Of a stretch of DNA of 64,000 nt, positions 34,579 through 44,998 are shown piece by piece. A model generated the notes under the pieces. That model saw nothing but the letters and a program-made list of their open reading frames with translations. It ran no database searches and was not told where the DNA came from. The translations under genes were made by a program, and so were the position numbers. The stretch is taken from positions 62,001 to 126,000 of the forward strand of contig NZ_FXEG02000002.1 of assembly GCF_900176255.2 (NCBI RefSeq), in the 5' to 3' direction. The first letter of the stretch is position 1; every line of letters begins with the position of its first letter. This DNA is from Mycobacterium ahvazicum. GTDB lineage: Bacteria; Actinomycetota; Actinomycetes; Mycobacteriales; Mycobacteriaceae.

Positions 34579-35136
34579 GTGCGGTTACCGCGGTTCACCG
34601 ATCCGCCACACCACGTCGCAGTCTTGCTGGCCGCCGGTGCCGGTCGCCGGTACGGGAAGCCGAAAGTCCTGGTCGAGGGCTGGCTGGACATCGCGGTCCG
34701 GGCGCTGCGCGACGGGGGATGCGCCGATGTCGTCCTGGTCTTGGGGGCCGCGCAGGTCGTGGCCCCGCCCGGCGTCACGGCCATCACCGCGCCGCAATGG
34801 CACGAGGGGCTCAGCGCGTCGGTGCGCGCGGGCCTGGCCGAGGCGGATCGGATGGGCGCCGACTACGCGGTCGTGCACGTGATCGACACTCCCGACGTGG
34901 GCCCCGACGTCATCGCGCGGGTGCTCGGCCGGGTCACGGACACCGGGCTGGCGCGTGCGTACTTCGGCGACCGGCCCGGGCATCCGGTGGTCATCGCGCG
35001 CCGGCACTGGCCCGAGGTGCTGGCCCGGATCTCCGGAGACAAAGGCGCCGGGGCGTATCTGCGCGGCCGCCACGACGTCGAGATCGTCGACTGCAGTGAC
35101 CTCGCCGGCGGTCACGACGTCGACGAGCCCGGTTAA
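34579..35136 (+). CDS. MocA-like molybdenum cofactor nucleotidyltransferase
   Basis: A 185-residue nucleotidyltransferase. LLAAGAGRRYGKPKVLVEGW fits the LAAGxxxRxGxxK NTP-binding motif of MobA/MocA proteins; GLSASVRAGLAEADRMGADY and IDTPDVGPDVI (metal-binding Asp region) follow. MocA adds CMP to molybdopterin to make the cytosine dinucleotide form used by CO dehydrogenase-type enzymes. Its divergent position next to the large subunit supports this. GTG start with AGGA upstream. Confidence 0.85.
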   Translation: MRLPRFTDPPHHVAVLLAAGAGRRYGKPKVLVEGWLDIAVRALRDGGCADVVLVLGAAQVVAPPGVTAITAPQWHEGLSASVRAGLAEADRMGADYAVVHVIDTPDVGPDVIARVLGRVTDTGLARAYFGDRPGHPVVIARRHWPEVLARISGDKGAGAYLRGRHDVEIVDCSDLAGGHDVDEPG

Positions 35137-35137
35137 G

Positions 35138-36088
35138 TCACAGACCCAGTAGCTTCTCGGCGTTGCGGTGGCTGATGCGCGCCCGTTCGTCGTCGGTCAG
35201 CTCGAGCCCCTCCAGGAACGCGCGGGCGGCCTTCATCGACCCGAACGGGTAGTCGGCCGAGAACGCCACCCGGTCGATGCCGACCTGGGCGACCAGGTTG
35301 GCGTATGTCGCTTCGTCGTTGAAGTTGGCGAACGTGTAGTGCACGTTGCGCCGCAGGTAGGTGCTCACGGGGTGGTCGAGTCCGGTCAGTTCCGGCCTCA
35401 GCGTCGCGTCGAAGCGCGGCAGCATGAACGACGTCGACTCCCCCATGTGCCCGATCACGATCTGCAACTGCGGGTAGCGGTCGAATACGCCGCCGAGGAT
35501 CAGCCGCAGCAGGTGTGTGGCGGTGTTGATGTGCCAGCCCCACCCCACGGTCGCGAAGGCAAACGTGACCTCGGGGGAGAACCCCGCGTAGCTGGACTCG
35601 ATGACGCCCGCCGGCGGGATCGTCGGGGGCAGATAGACCGGAGCGGTGAGCGCCGCCGCGCGATCGAGAATCGGCTCGAAGAACGGGTCGTCCAGATAGC
35701 GACCTTGGCTGTGCCCGTTGATCCCCGCGCCCACGAAGCCGAGCGTGCGCATCGCCCGCTCCAATTCGTCGGCCGCCGCGTCGGGCGCGCTGACCGGCAC
35801 GCAGGCGAAGCCCGCCAGCCGCCCGGGGTACCGGGCGACCGCCGCGGCGAGTTCGTCGTTGCATTCGCGGGCCAGCGGGACCGCTTTCGGGCCGTCCAGC
35901 TGCTCGACACCGGGCGCGGCCAGCGACAGCACCGCCAGATCGATACCCGCCTCGTCCATCGCGGCGATGCGGCCGTCGCCGAGATCGGCGATGGGCTCGA
36001 TCACGCCCGCGCGCGATGCGAGCCAGCTCCCCGGGCCGCTCAGGAATCCCGCTGTGGCGTAATGCTCTTCGAGTGCGATGGTCCGCAC
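35138..36088 (-). CDS. Amidohydrolase-2 family protein (decarboxylase-like)
   Basis: A 316-residue metal-dependent TIM-barrel enzyme. ALEEHYA at the N-terminus matches the ExH metal motif of gamma-resorcylate decarboxylase and its relatives, IGHMGE supplies a metal/active-site His, and FSADYPFGSM an active-site Asp. This points to decarboxylation or hydrolysis of an aromatic or beta-keto acid; the substrate is unknown. GTG at 36088 is chosen so that the protein begins VRTIALEEHY. It follows the aldehyde dehydrogenase by 10 bases, a probable operon. Confidence 0.85.
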   Translation of the reverse strand: MRTIALEEHYATAGFLSGPGSWLASRAGVIEPIADLGDGRIAAMDEAGIDLAVLSLAAPGVEQLDGPKAVPLARECNDELAAAVARYPGRLAGFACVPVSAPDAAADELERAMRTLGFVGAGINGHSQGRYLDDPFFEPILDRAAALTAPVYLPPTIPPAGVIESSYAGFSPEVTFAFATVGWGWHINTATHLLRLILGGVFDRYPQLQIVIGHMGESTSFMLPRFDATLRPELTGLDHPVSTYLRRNVHYTFANFNDEATYANLVAQVGIDRVAFSADYPFGSMKAARAFLEGLELTDDERARISHRNAEKLLGL

Positions 36089-36098
36089 TTGGTCGTCC

Positions 36099-37589
36099 TC
36101 AGCTCTCCAGGACGCGGTTGGCCGCGGTCCAATACGGCAGTTCGTCGCGCTTGGCCGCCCACCGAATCGTCTTGGTGTAGCCGTATTCGGCCAGCGTCTC
36201 CTCGGCGTGCTCGCGTCCGAAGCCGCTGTGGCCCACCCCGCCGAATCCGGTGCCGATCGCGATCCGGACATAGTTGTTGACGAAGACGGCGCCGGCCCGG
36301 ATCTGCCGGCTCACCCGCAACGCGCGGTCGCCGTCCTGGGTGAACACCGCCGCCACCAGTCCGAACGGAGTGCTGTTGGCGATCCGCACCGCCTCACCCT
36401 CCTCGGTGAACGGGATCAGGGTGACGACCGGTCCGAAAATCTCCTCCCGGGCGACCCGCATCCGCGGAGTCACATCGGTCAGCACGGTTGGCGACACGTA
36501 GAACCCGTCGGCCAGGCGAGGGTCGTCGGGCAGCGGCGCCTGGGCGGCGATACGCGCGCCCTCGGCCACGCCGAGCTTGAGGTAGTCCAGCACCTGCTTC
36601 TGCTGCGCCCGGGTGACCAACGGTCCGACATCCGTCGTGGGATCGGCTCCGTCGCCCACCCGCAGCTTTGTCACCGCCTTGCACAGCTTCGCGGCGAACT
36701 CGTTATAGATCTTGTCCTGCACCAGGATTCGCGACGACGCGGTGCACGCCTCGCCTTGGTTGAAGAAGCCGCCGTCGATGGCCGCCATCAGCGCCTCGTG
36801 CATGTTGGCGTCGTCGAAGACGATCAGCGGGTTCTTGCCGCCCAGTTCCATCAGCGTCGGGGTCAGGTTGCAGGCGGCATTGCGCATCACGGCCGAACCC
36901 GTCCGCGGCGACCCGGTGAAGGACACCTTGCCCACCAGGCGATGTCCGGCGAGCGCAGCACCCACCTCGCCCTTGCCCGGCACGGCGTGCACCACGCGGT
37001 CCGGCAGCACCGACTGAATCAGCTCGACCATGCGCAGCACGACCGAGGGGGTCTGCTCCGGTGGCTTCAGCACGACGGCGTTACCGACGGCGAGTGCCGG
37101 AGCGATCTTCCCGGCGGTGTGGATGGGTGGCCAGTTGAACGGCACAATGGCCGCGATCACGCCGTACGGCTCGAGCGTGGTGACGTCCAGGACGGTGTCG
37201 TGGTCGCGCGCCTTGTTCGGCAGGTTCTCCACGATGCTGCTGAAGAACTCGAAGATCGAGATCGCCGCTTCGAGGTCGAACTGGCGCGCCTGGGCGATCG
37301 GCTTGCCCATTTCCCGAGACTCGAGCACCGCGAGTTCGTCCGCGTGCGCGCGGATGACTTCGGCGATCTGGCGCAGATAGCCCCCGCGCTCCCGGGCCGG
37401 CCGCTGCTTCCAGCGCAGGTGTGCGGCGTGGGCTTTGCGCACCGCCTGGTCGACCTCGTTGGGTCCCGCTCCCTGCACCACGGTGACGGTTCGGCCCGTC
37501 GCGGGGTTCTCGACGACGAATTGGTCGTCGGTGGAGGCAGACGACCAGCGTGTTCTGGTCCTGGTCAGGGCGGGAGCTTGCAGAGTCAT
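36099..37589 (-). CDS. NAD(P)-dependent aldehyde dehydrogenase
   Basis: A 496-residue aldehyde dehydrogenase: FNWPP (substrate region), VLKPPEQTP (cofactor), FTGSPRTGSAVM, ELGGKNP (general base Glu), NQGEACTASSR (catalytic Cys) and EEIFGPVV are all intact. Benzaldehyde/vanillin-type enzymes share several of these sequences, but the substrate is not determined. ATG at 37589 is preferred to a TTG at 37604. Divergent LysR regulator 143 bases upstream; operon with the amidohydrolase, so an aromatic-aldehyde or carboxylate catabolic step is plausible. Confidence 0.92.
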   Translation of the reverse strand: MTLQAPALTRTRTRWSSASTDDQFVVENPATGRTVTVVQGAGPNEVDQAVRKAHAAHLRWKQRPARERGGYLRQIAEVIRAHADELAVLESREMGKPIAQARQFDLEAAISIFEFFSSIVENLPNKARDHDTVLDVTTLEPYGVIAAIVPFNWPPIHTAGKIAPALAVGNAVVLKPPEQTPSVVLRMVELIQSVLPDRVVHAVPGKGEVGAALAGHRLVGKVSFTGSPRTGSAVMRNAACNLTPTLMELGGKNPLIVFDDANMHEALMAAIDGGFFNQGEACTASSRILVQDKIYNEFAAKLCKAVTKLRVGDGADPTTDVGPLVTRAQQKQVLDYLKLGVAEGARIAAQAPLPDDPRLADGFYVSPTVLTDVTPRMRVAREEIFGPVVTLIPFTEEGEAVRIANSTPFGLVAAVFTQDGDRALRVSRQIRAGAVFVNNYVRIAIGTGFGGVGHSGFGREHAEETLAEYGYTKTIRWAAKRDELPYWTAANRVLES

Positions 37590-37732
37590 TGGCACGTCCA
37601 GCAAGGTTGGGGGGTGGGGGCGGTCGACGGGCGGTCAGTCACGCTCGACGTCGTCGACGCTACGTTTAGCTGCGGCATCAGGGCCAACGAAATGTTCTGA
37701 TGGGTACTAGCACGGGCGGTGATAATTGCTGC

Positions 37733-38626
37733 ATGGAGCTGCGTCATCTGGAGTACTTCCTCGCCGTCGCGGATAACCGGAGCTTCACCGAGGCCGCAAA
37801 AAAGTTGCATGTCGTCCAATCGGGGGTGTCGGCGACGATCAAGGCCCTGGAGCGAGAACTCGACGCAGAGCTATTCGTCCGGGGTTCGGCGGGCGTCGAG
37901 CTGACTCCGGCGGGGGAGGAGCTGCGACCCCGCGCCCGCGAAACCCTGGATGCCGCCCGCGCGGCCAAGGACGCCGTCAACGCCACCCGCGGCTCGATCC
38001 GCGGCACCGTCACGGTGGGGATTCTGACGTCGATCAGCGTGATCGACATGCCCGCGGTGCTGGCCGAACTGCATACCCGGCATCCGGGGGTGACGGTGCA
38101 CTTGCGCGCCGCCAGCGCCGGATCGGCCGGCCTCGCCCGCCAGCTGCGCGACGGCGATCTCGACGTCGCCTTTCTGGTCTTCACCGGCCCGCCGCCGGCC
38201 GACCTGAACGCCCGGCTCGTCGCGGCTGTTCCGCTGCTTTTGGTCGTACCGGCCGATCATCCACTGGCTCAACGTGATTCGGTGCCGCTGGCCGAACTGG
38301 AAGGCATGTCGTTCGTCGACAGCCCGCCGGGATACGGCACCAGAACCGTGATCGACAACGCGTTCACCGCCGCCGGTGTGGAACGGACCGTCGCGGTGGA
38401 GGTCGCCGACCTCGGCACGGCCGCGACCTACATCCGCAACGGCCTGGGGATCGGCTTCCTCAGTTGGACCATCCTCGACGAGATCGACGATTTCGGCCTG
38501 GCCACGCTGCGCGTCAGCGACTACGACCTCGAATGGCGATTGTTCGTCACCACGTCCTCGGCCCGGTCGACCAGCGCGGCTACCCGCGCCGTCCTCGCGC
38601 TGATCGACGAAGTCGCTTCCCGCTGA
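37733..38626 (+). CDS. LysR-family transcriptional regulator
   Basis: A 297-residue LysR protein: winged helix at 1-60 (MELRHLEYFLAVADNRSFTEAA, the recognition helix QSGVSATIKALERELDAELF), then a periplasmic-binding-protein-like effector domain from about 88 (GTVTVGILTSISV). ATG at 37733 is the normal LysR start. It is transcribed away from the aldehyde dehydrogenase/amidohydrolase pair, which it probably controls from the shared 143-base region. Confidence 0.92.
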   Translation: MELRHLEYFLAVADNRSFTEAAKKLHVVQSGVSATIKALERELDAELFVRGSAGVELTPAGEELRPRARETLDAARAAKDAVNATRGSIRGTVTVGILTSISVIDMPAVLAELHTRHPGVTVHLRAASAGSAGLARQLRDGDLDVAFLVFTGPPPADLNARLVAAVPLLLVVPADHPLAQRDSVPLAELEGMSFVDSPPGYGTRTVIDNAFTAAGVERTVAVEVADLGTAATYIRNGLGIGFLSWTILDEIDDFGLATLRVSDYDLEWRLFVTTSSARSTSAATRAVLALIDEVASR

Positions 38627-38627
38627 A

Positions 38628-39788
38628 TCAGCTTGCGATGGCTACCTGTTCAAGCACAGCGTCCTCGGCCACCGCCCCGTAGCCGTAGCGTTCGATGACC
38701 TCGGCCCAGCGCTTCGCGATGATCGCGCGCTGTTCGGCCGTCACTTCGTACTCGTTCGTCCGGTAGGAAGCCTTGTCGTCGAGGTATTTCCGCAGCCGTG
38801 GCAGGTACCGATCGAAGTCACCCAGCTCCAGGTGCTCGTACATTTTGCGCAGCTGACCTTCGGGATCGCCGATCAGATCCTCATAGCGCAACTCGTAAAA
38901 CCGTGCCGGGTCAACGAGTTCGCGTCCTTCGTCCAGCTTGCGATGCAGGTCGAGGTAGTTGGACAGGACGTTTTCATCCAGTCCCTGGAACGTCGGCCGC
39001 TGCAGCCCGTGCACCAAGGAGAACGACTTGAACAGGTTCACGGTCGAGGGATAGACGACGTACGGATCCCGGACGATGTGGATGAACTTCGCCTGCGGAA
39101 ATATGTCCAGCAGCACCTTGATCCGGAAACTGTGCGTCGGACTCTTCAGGACGATTGCCTTGCGGCGGCGGAAGTACACCTGCTGGACGAACCGGAAAAA
39201 GGTCTGCTTCCAGGTTTCCAGTTCTCGGGCGCTCAACTTGTCCATGTCCAGGTAGTGCTCGTCCTGGGTCGGCCGGTTCGGGAACGCGATGGTGAGGTAG
39301 GGCGAGGGCAGTCCCAGCATGCACCAGGCGAATTCGTCTTCCTGTGGGTGCGCCATGCTCATGTCCATGTTGTCCATCGCGCGATGCTTCGACGTCAGGA
39401 ATTCGGCGAAACGGGCGAACCGCTCGGTCAGCAGAAAATGATGCGGCGCAATGCATTCGTAAGTCGTCGGACCGGTGTGATGCTCGTCGAGCACCATCAT
39501 TTCGTGCAGCATGGTGGTGCCGCTGCGCCAGTGCCCGATGATGAAGATCGGCGCATGGCCGACCGCCGTGTTGGCGACTCGCCTGCTGAACACGATGTTC
39601 TGCCACGTCCCCAGGAAAGAGTTGACGACGGACAGGCCCGTGTAGAGCACGGCGTAGTGCCAGCGGCTCCAGTGCACTGCGAAGCGGTTGCGGATCAGCA
39701 GGCGCATCCAGGCGGTGAAGTTGCAGCCGATCCACAGCGGGGCGGCCCACTCGTGCCACCATCGCGAGGTCGAACAGCCGGCCTTCAT
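38628..39788 (-). CDS. PAPS-dependent sulfotransferase family protein
   Basis: About 386 residues in the sulfotransferase family typified by mycobacterial Rv3529c-like proteins. The PAPS 5'-phosphosulfate loop is [22 protein letters not shown] and [13 protein letters not shown] (3'-phosphate site) follow. The N-terminal region has hydrophobic segments ([14 protein letters not shown]) before the catalytic domain. The start is uncertain: 39788 gives a compact protein, but in-frame ATGs extend to 39857. Acceptor unknown. It ends one base from the LysR stop, convergent. Confidence 0.8.
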   Translation of the reverse strand: MKAGCSTSRWWHEWAAPLWIGCNFTAWMRLLIRNRFAVHWSRWHYAVLYTGLSVVNSFLGTWQNIVFSRRVANTAVGHAPIFIIGHWRSGTTMLHEMMVLDEHHTGPTTYECIAPHHFLLTERFARFAEFLTSKHRAMDNMDMSMAHPQEDEFAWCMLGLPSPYLTIAFPNRPTQDEHYLDMDKLSARELETWKQTFFRFVQQVYFRRRKAIVLKSPTHSFRIKVLLDIFPQAKFIHIVRDPYVVYPSTVNLFKSFSLVHGLQRPTFQGLDENVLSNYLDLHRKLDEGRELVDPARFYELRYEDLIGDPEGQLRKMYEHLELGDFDRYLPRLRKYLDDKASYRTNEYEVTAEQRAIIAKRWAEVIERYGYGAVAEDAVLEQVAIAS

Positions 39789-40081
39789 CGCAGGTTGAGC
39801 CGACACTGTTGGGTGGCGCGTCGGGAAACGACGACCCAAGGAGCAGTCATGACGCATCGCCCTTCTGGCGGAGGAACTTGGACACATGTACTGGACAAGT
39901 GCGGACGCTACGGATTCGTTGTGCTACGCATGCGTAATTAACAAGAACGTCATTTCAACGACACGGCGAGTTTGGGAATCGCGCCGTATCCACTGGTACC
40001 CGGGCTGATCAAACCCGTCGCAAAAATCGTAAAGCCCCCGGGAACAAGCTCCCGACACCAATCGTTAGCATCATCGACAAG
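39789..40081. other. Non-coding region upstream of the dnaK promoter
   Basis: About 290 bases between the sulfotransferase start and the HspR operators. No convincing gene is seen. It includes CCCCCGGGAACAAGCTCCCG-type local symmetry near 40037-40056 but no clear terminator. A short ORF on the plus strand (from the sulfotransferase's antisense) ends here and is not supported. Confidence 0.5.
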
Positions 40082-40100
40082 TTGAGTGACCCAGACTCAA
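40082..40100. promoter_or_regulatory. HAIR element (HspR operator) 1 before dnaK
   Basis: TTGAGT-N7-ACTCAA is a perfect inverted repeat with the seven-base spacing of the HspR-associated inverted repeat (CTTGAGT-N7-ACTCAAG). A TTGACA hexamer (40108-40113) follows at eight bases and may be the -35 box. HspR, encoded at the end of this operon, would repress here. Confidence 0.9.
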
Positions 40101-40135
40101 TACTGGGTTGACAGGTCGGCACCCTCGGGGGCAGG

Positions 40136-40156
40136 CTTGAGCGGGGTTCACTCAGC
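40136..40156. promoter_or_regulatory. HAIR element 2 before dnaK, imperfect
   Basis: CTTGAGC-N7-ACTCAGC keeps the HAIR spacing with two mismatches in the halves (one centre, one right arm). It lies 36 bases after the first element and about 44 bases before the dnaK start, so tandem HspR binding is likely. Confidence 0.7.
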
Positions 40157-40199
40157 ATAGTGGCACCAAAGAAGCTCTACACAATCAGGAGGAATCACT

Positions 40200-42058
<1,859 letters not shown>

Positions 42059-42062
<4 letters not shown>

Positions 42063-42736
42063 CTCAAGGAAATCAACACGGCAATCCGCAAGAGCAGGTA
42101 ACTGTCACCGACAAGCGGCGGATCGATCCCGAGACCGGAGAAGTACGCGATGTCCCACCCGGCCCCCAAACTGCTGGGGCGCCGGGCGGGGCAGCGTCCG
42201 ACTCGTTCGCCGGCGAAACTCCGGAGGAGGCGGGCAAGGCGGCCGAACTGATCGCCGACCTGCAACGGGTTCAAGCCGACTTCGCGAACTATCGCAAGCG
42301 TGCGCTGCGTGACCAGCAGGCCGCGGCGGATCGGGCCAAGGCCACCGTTGTCAGCCAATTACTGGGCGTGCTCGACGATCTCGAGCGCGCGCGCAAGCAC
42401 GGTGACCTGGAATCGGGCCCGCTGAAGTCCGTTGCCGACAAGCTGATGAGCGCGCTGACCGGACTTGGTCTGGTCGCGTTCGGCGCCGAGGGCGAGGATT
42501 TCGACCCGGTGCTGCACGAAGCTGTCCAGCACGAAGGTGATGGCGGCGAGGGGTCCAGGCCAGTGATCGGCACCGTGATGCGCGAGGGCTACAAACTGGG
42601 CGAGAACGTTTTGCGTCACGCTCTGGTTGGCGTTGTTGACACGGTCTCGGGCGTGGGCGATGAAGCCGGCGCCTCGCCAAGCGCGGACCCCGGCGCGAGC
42701 GACACCGACGAAAATGCCGACACTGCCGGTGGTTAA
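42059..42736 (+). CDS. grpE: Nucleotide exchange factor GrpE
   Basis: A 225-residue cochaperone that releases ADP from DnaK. A disordered N-terminus is followed by a long coiled coil ([20 protein letters not shown]) and the beta domain ([33 protein letters not shown]). GTG start within the dnaK stop (GTGA overlap), so translation is coupled. Confidence 0.98.
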
Positions 42737-42789
42737 GGCACAGAATCAGCACAACAGAAACAGCGAAAGGTGAAGGGAGGTGACGCGAC

Positions 42790-43977
42790 ATGGCCCAGCG
42801 TGAATGGGTCGAAAAGGACTTCTATAAGGAGCTTGGCGTCTCCTCCGACGCCAGCCCCGAAGAGATAAAGCGCGCCTATCGCAAGTTGGCGCGTGACCTG
42901 CATCCGGATGCGAATCCCGACAACCCCGCCGCCGGTGAACGGTTCAAAGCGGTGTCGGAAGCGCACAACGTGCTGTCGGATCCGGCCAAGCGCAAGGAGT
43001 ACGACGAAACCCGTCGGCTCTTCGCCGGTGGTGGTCTTGGCGGTCGGCGGTTCGACACCGGCGGCTTCGGGGGGTTCAACGTGGGCGGCTATGGCTCTGA
43101 TGGCGCCGAGTTCAATCTCAACGATCTGTTCGACGCCGCGGGCCGCAGCGGAGGCACCAACATCGGCGACCTGTTCGGTGGCTTATTCGGACGCGGCGCG
43201 AGTGGCCGCCCGAGCCGGCCCCGGCGTGGCAACGATCTGGAAACCGAAACCGAGCTGGATTTCGTCGAGGCCGCCAACGGCGTCGCGATGCCGTTACGGT
43301 TGACCAGCCCGGCACCATGCACCAATTGCCATGGCAGCGGCGCACGTCCGGGTACCAGCCCGAAGGTGTGTCCCACCTGTAACGGCGCCGGTGTGGTCAG
43401 CAGCAACCAGGGTGCATTCGGTTTCTCCGAGCCCTGCACCGACTGCCGGGGCAGTGGCTCGATCATCGAGCACCCCTGCGACGAGTGCAAAGGCACCGGC
43501 GTCACCACCCGCACCCGCACCATCAACGTGCGAATCCCTCCCGGCGTCGAAGACGGACAGCGGATTCGGCTGCCCGGGCAGGGTGAGGCGGGGTTGCGCG
43601 GAGCACCCTCGGGCGACCTCTACGTGACGGTGCATGTGCGGCCGGACAAGGTCTTCAGCCGCGACGGCGACGACCTCACCGTGACGGTGCCGGTCAGCTT
43701 CAGCGAATTGGCCTTGGGATCAACGCTTTCGGTTCCCACGCTGGACGGCAAGGTTGGCGTGCGGGTGCCCAAGGGCACCGCCGACGGCCGGATCCTGCGG
43801 GTGCGCGGACGCGGTGTGCCTAAGCGCAGCGGGGGCAGCGGAGATCTGCTGGTCACCGTGAAAGTCGCTGTGCCACCGAACTTGGAGGGCGCCGCGCAGG
43901 AGGCCCTGGAGGCCTACGCGGAGGCCGAGCGCGCCAGTGGGTTCAACCCGCGCGCGGGGTGGGCGGGTAACCGCTGA
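42790..43977 (+). CDS. dnaJ1: Chaperone DnaJ1 (Hsp40)
   Basis: A 395-residue DnaJ: J domain with HPD in [11 protein letters not shown], Gly/Phe-rich linker (about 80-145), four zinc-binding CxxCxGxG repeats ([32 protein letters not shown]) and a C-terminal substrate-binding region. It delivers clients to DnaK and stimulates its ATPase. Its stop overlaps the hspR start by one base (TGATG). Confidence 0.98.
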   Translation: MAQREWVEKDFYKELGVSSDASPEEIKRAYRKLARDLHPDANPDNPAAGERFKAVSEAHNVLSDPAKRKEYDETRRLFAGGGLGGRRFDTGGFGGFNVGGYGSDGAEFNLNDLFDAAGRSGGTNIGDLFGGLFGRGASGRPSRPRRGNDLETETELDFVEAANGVAMPLRLTSPAPCTNCHGSGARPGTSPKVCPTCNGAGVVSSNQGAFGFSEPCTDCRGSGSIIEHPCDECKGTGVTTRTRTINVRIPPGVEDGQRIRLPGQGEAGLRGAPSGDLYVTVHVRPDKVFSRDGDDLTVTVPVSFSELALGSTLSVPTLDGKVGVRVPKGTADGRILRVRGRGVPKRSGGSGDLLVTVKVAVPPNLEGAAQEALEAYAEAERASGFNPRAGWAGNR

Positions 43978-44363
43978 TGGCGAAAAACTCCAAGCGAGAG
44001 GATGCCCGCACCTTTTTGATCTCCGTGGCGGCCGAGCTGGCCGGCATGCATGCGCAGACCTTGCGCACCTACGATCGCCTCGGGCTGGTGACACCGAGCC
44101 GCACTTCCGGTGGCGGACGGCGTTATTCGCAGCACGATGTGGATCTGTTGCGTGAGGTGCAGCGGCTCTCCCAGGACGAAGGCGTCAACCTCGCCGGCAT
44201 CAAGCGGATCATCGAGCTGACCAATCAGGTCGAGGCACTGCAGTCGCGGCTCAAGGAGATGGCCGAGGAAATCGCCATGCTGCGCGCCAACCAGCGCCGC
44301 GATGTCGCGGTGGTGCCCAAGAGCACCGCGCTGGTGGTGTGGCAGCCCCGTAAGCGGCGTTAG
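43977..44363 (+). CDS. hspR: Heat-shock repressor HspR (MerR family)
   Basis: A 128-residue MerR-type regulator that binds HAIR sites with DnaK as corepressor. The DNA-binding part is HAQTLRTYDRLGLVTPSR, then GGGRRYSQHDVDLLREVQRL and NLAGIKRIIEL. The tail VVWQPRKRR is basic. It closes the feedback loop for dnaK and, via the operator at 52042, clpB. Its stop (TTAG) shares four bases with the stop of the convergent immunity-like gene. Confidence 0.98.
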   Translation: MAKNSKREDARTFLISVAAELAGMHAQTLRTYDRLGLVTPSRTSGGGRRYSQHDVDLLREVQRLSQDEGVNLAGIKRIIELTNQVEALQSRLKEMAEEIAMLRANQRRDVAVVPKSTALVVWQPRKRR

Positions 44364-44998
44364 TCCTCGGGCAGTTTGTCGAGAGTCTTTCGCGCTTCCT
44401 TGCGCCAGACCTCGTGCTCATCGTCGAGGTACACGGCCACGGCATCGCGCACGCCGGTGGCCTTCTGGCGCACCAGGGCTGCCATGGCCGCATCACGCGT
44501 CGCGGGATTCGAAAGCTGGCTAACGGCGAGCTCTTTGGCTTCCGCGGTTTTGAATCGACCGATCCAGCGCACCAGCCACGATTTGGTAGGGAAATCCCGC
44601 TCAGAGCGGATCGCGGCAGCGACCCGCGGGAAATCGGAGCGTTCAAGGATCTCGAAAAGCGCATATCCAACGGGCTCAAGTTCAAACCTGCCCAGTGGGG
44701 GGTCGATCTCGATTTGTTGAAACAAGACGTCGATCGCGGCACGATTACCTTTGGCGTTCTTCGTGATCAGGTTGCGAATCAGCCCCTCGCGCAATGCGTT
44801 CCGCTCTTCCCCCGGCGGGACACGCTCATCAAGATGTTGTAGCCAGTCTACGATGATGGGCACTGCCTGCGGGTAGTCGATCTTCGAATTTACTAACTGC
44901 CAGACGGTGTCTTCGGGAATGCCCGCCTCATTCAGTTCGCGTTTCAGTGCCCGTCGGTACTCGGGCCAGGCCTCTGGGTCTTCGTTGTGTCCACTCAC
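44360..44998 (-). CDS. Candidate immunity protein of the nuclease toxin
   Basis: A 212-residue soluble, mostly helical protein. Repeated helical units (AAIRSERDFPTK; ATRDAAMAALVRQKATGVRD; DEHEVWRKEARKTLDKL) resemble HEAT-type repeats, a fold common among polymorphic-toxin immunity proteins. GTG at 44998 overlaps the toxin stop (GTGA), so it would be made in step with the toxin, as expected of an immunity protein. I know of no characterised homologue; the role rests on context. Confidence 0.65.
   Translation of the reverse strand: MSGHNEDPEAWPEYRRALKRELNEAGIPEDTVWQLVNSKIDYPQAVPIIVDWLQHLDERVPPGEERNALREGLIRNLITKNAKGNRAAIDVLFQQIEIDPPLGRFELEPVGYALFEILERSDFPRVAAAIRSERDFPTKSWLVRWIGRFKTAEAKELAVSQLSNPATRDAAMAALVRQKATGVRDAVAVYLDDEHEVWRKEARKTLDKLPED

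Noticed and set aside
39832..39941. Short gene before dnaK on the plus strand
   Set aside because: It is the tail of a frame antisense to the sulfotransferase gene, without its own ribosome site or motif.
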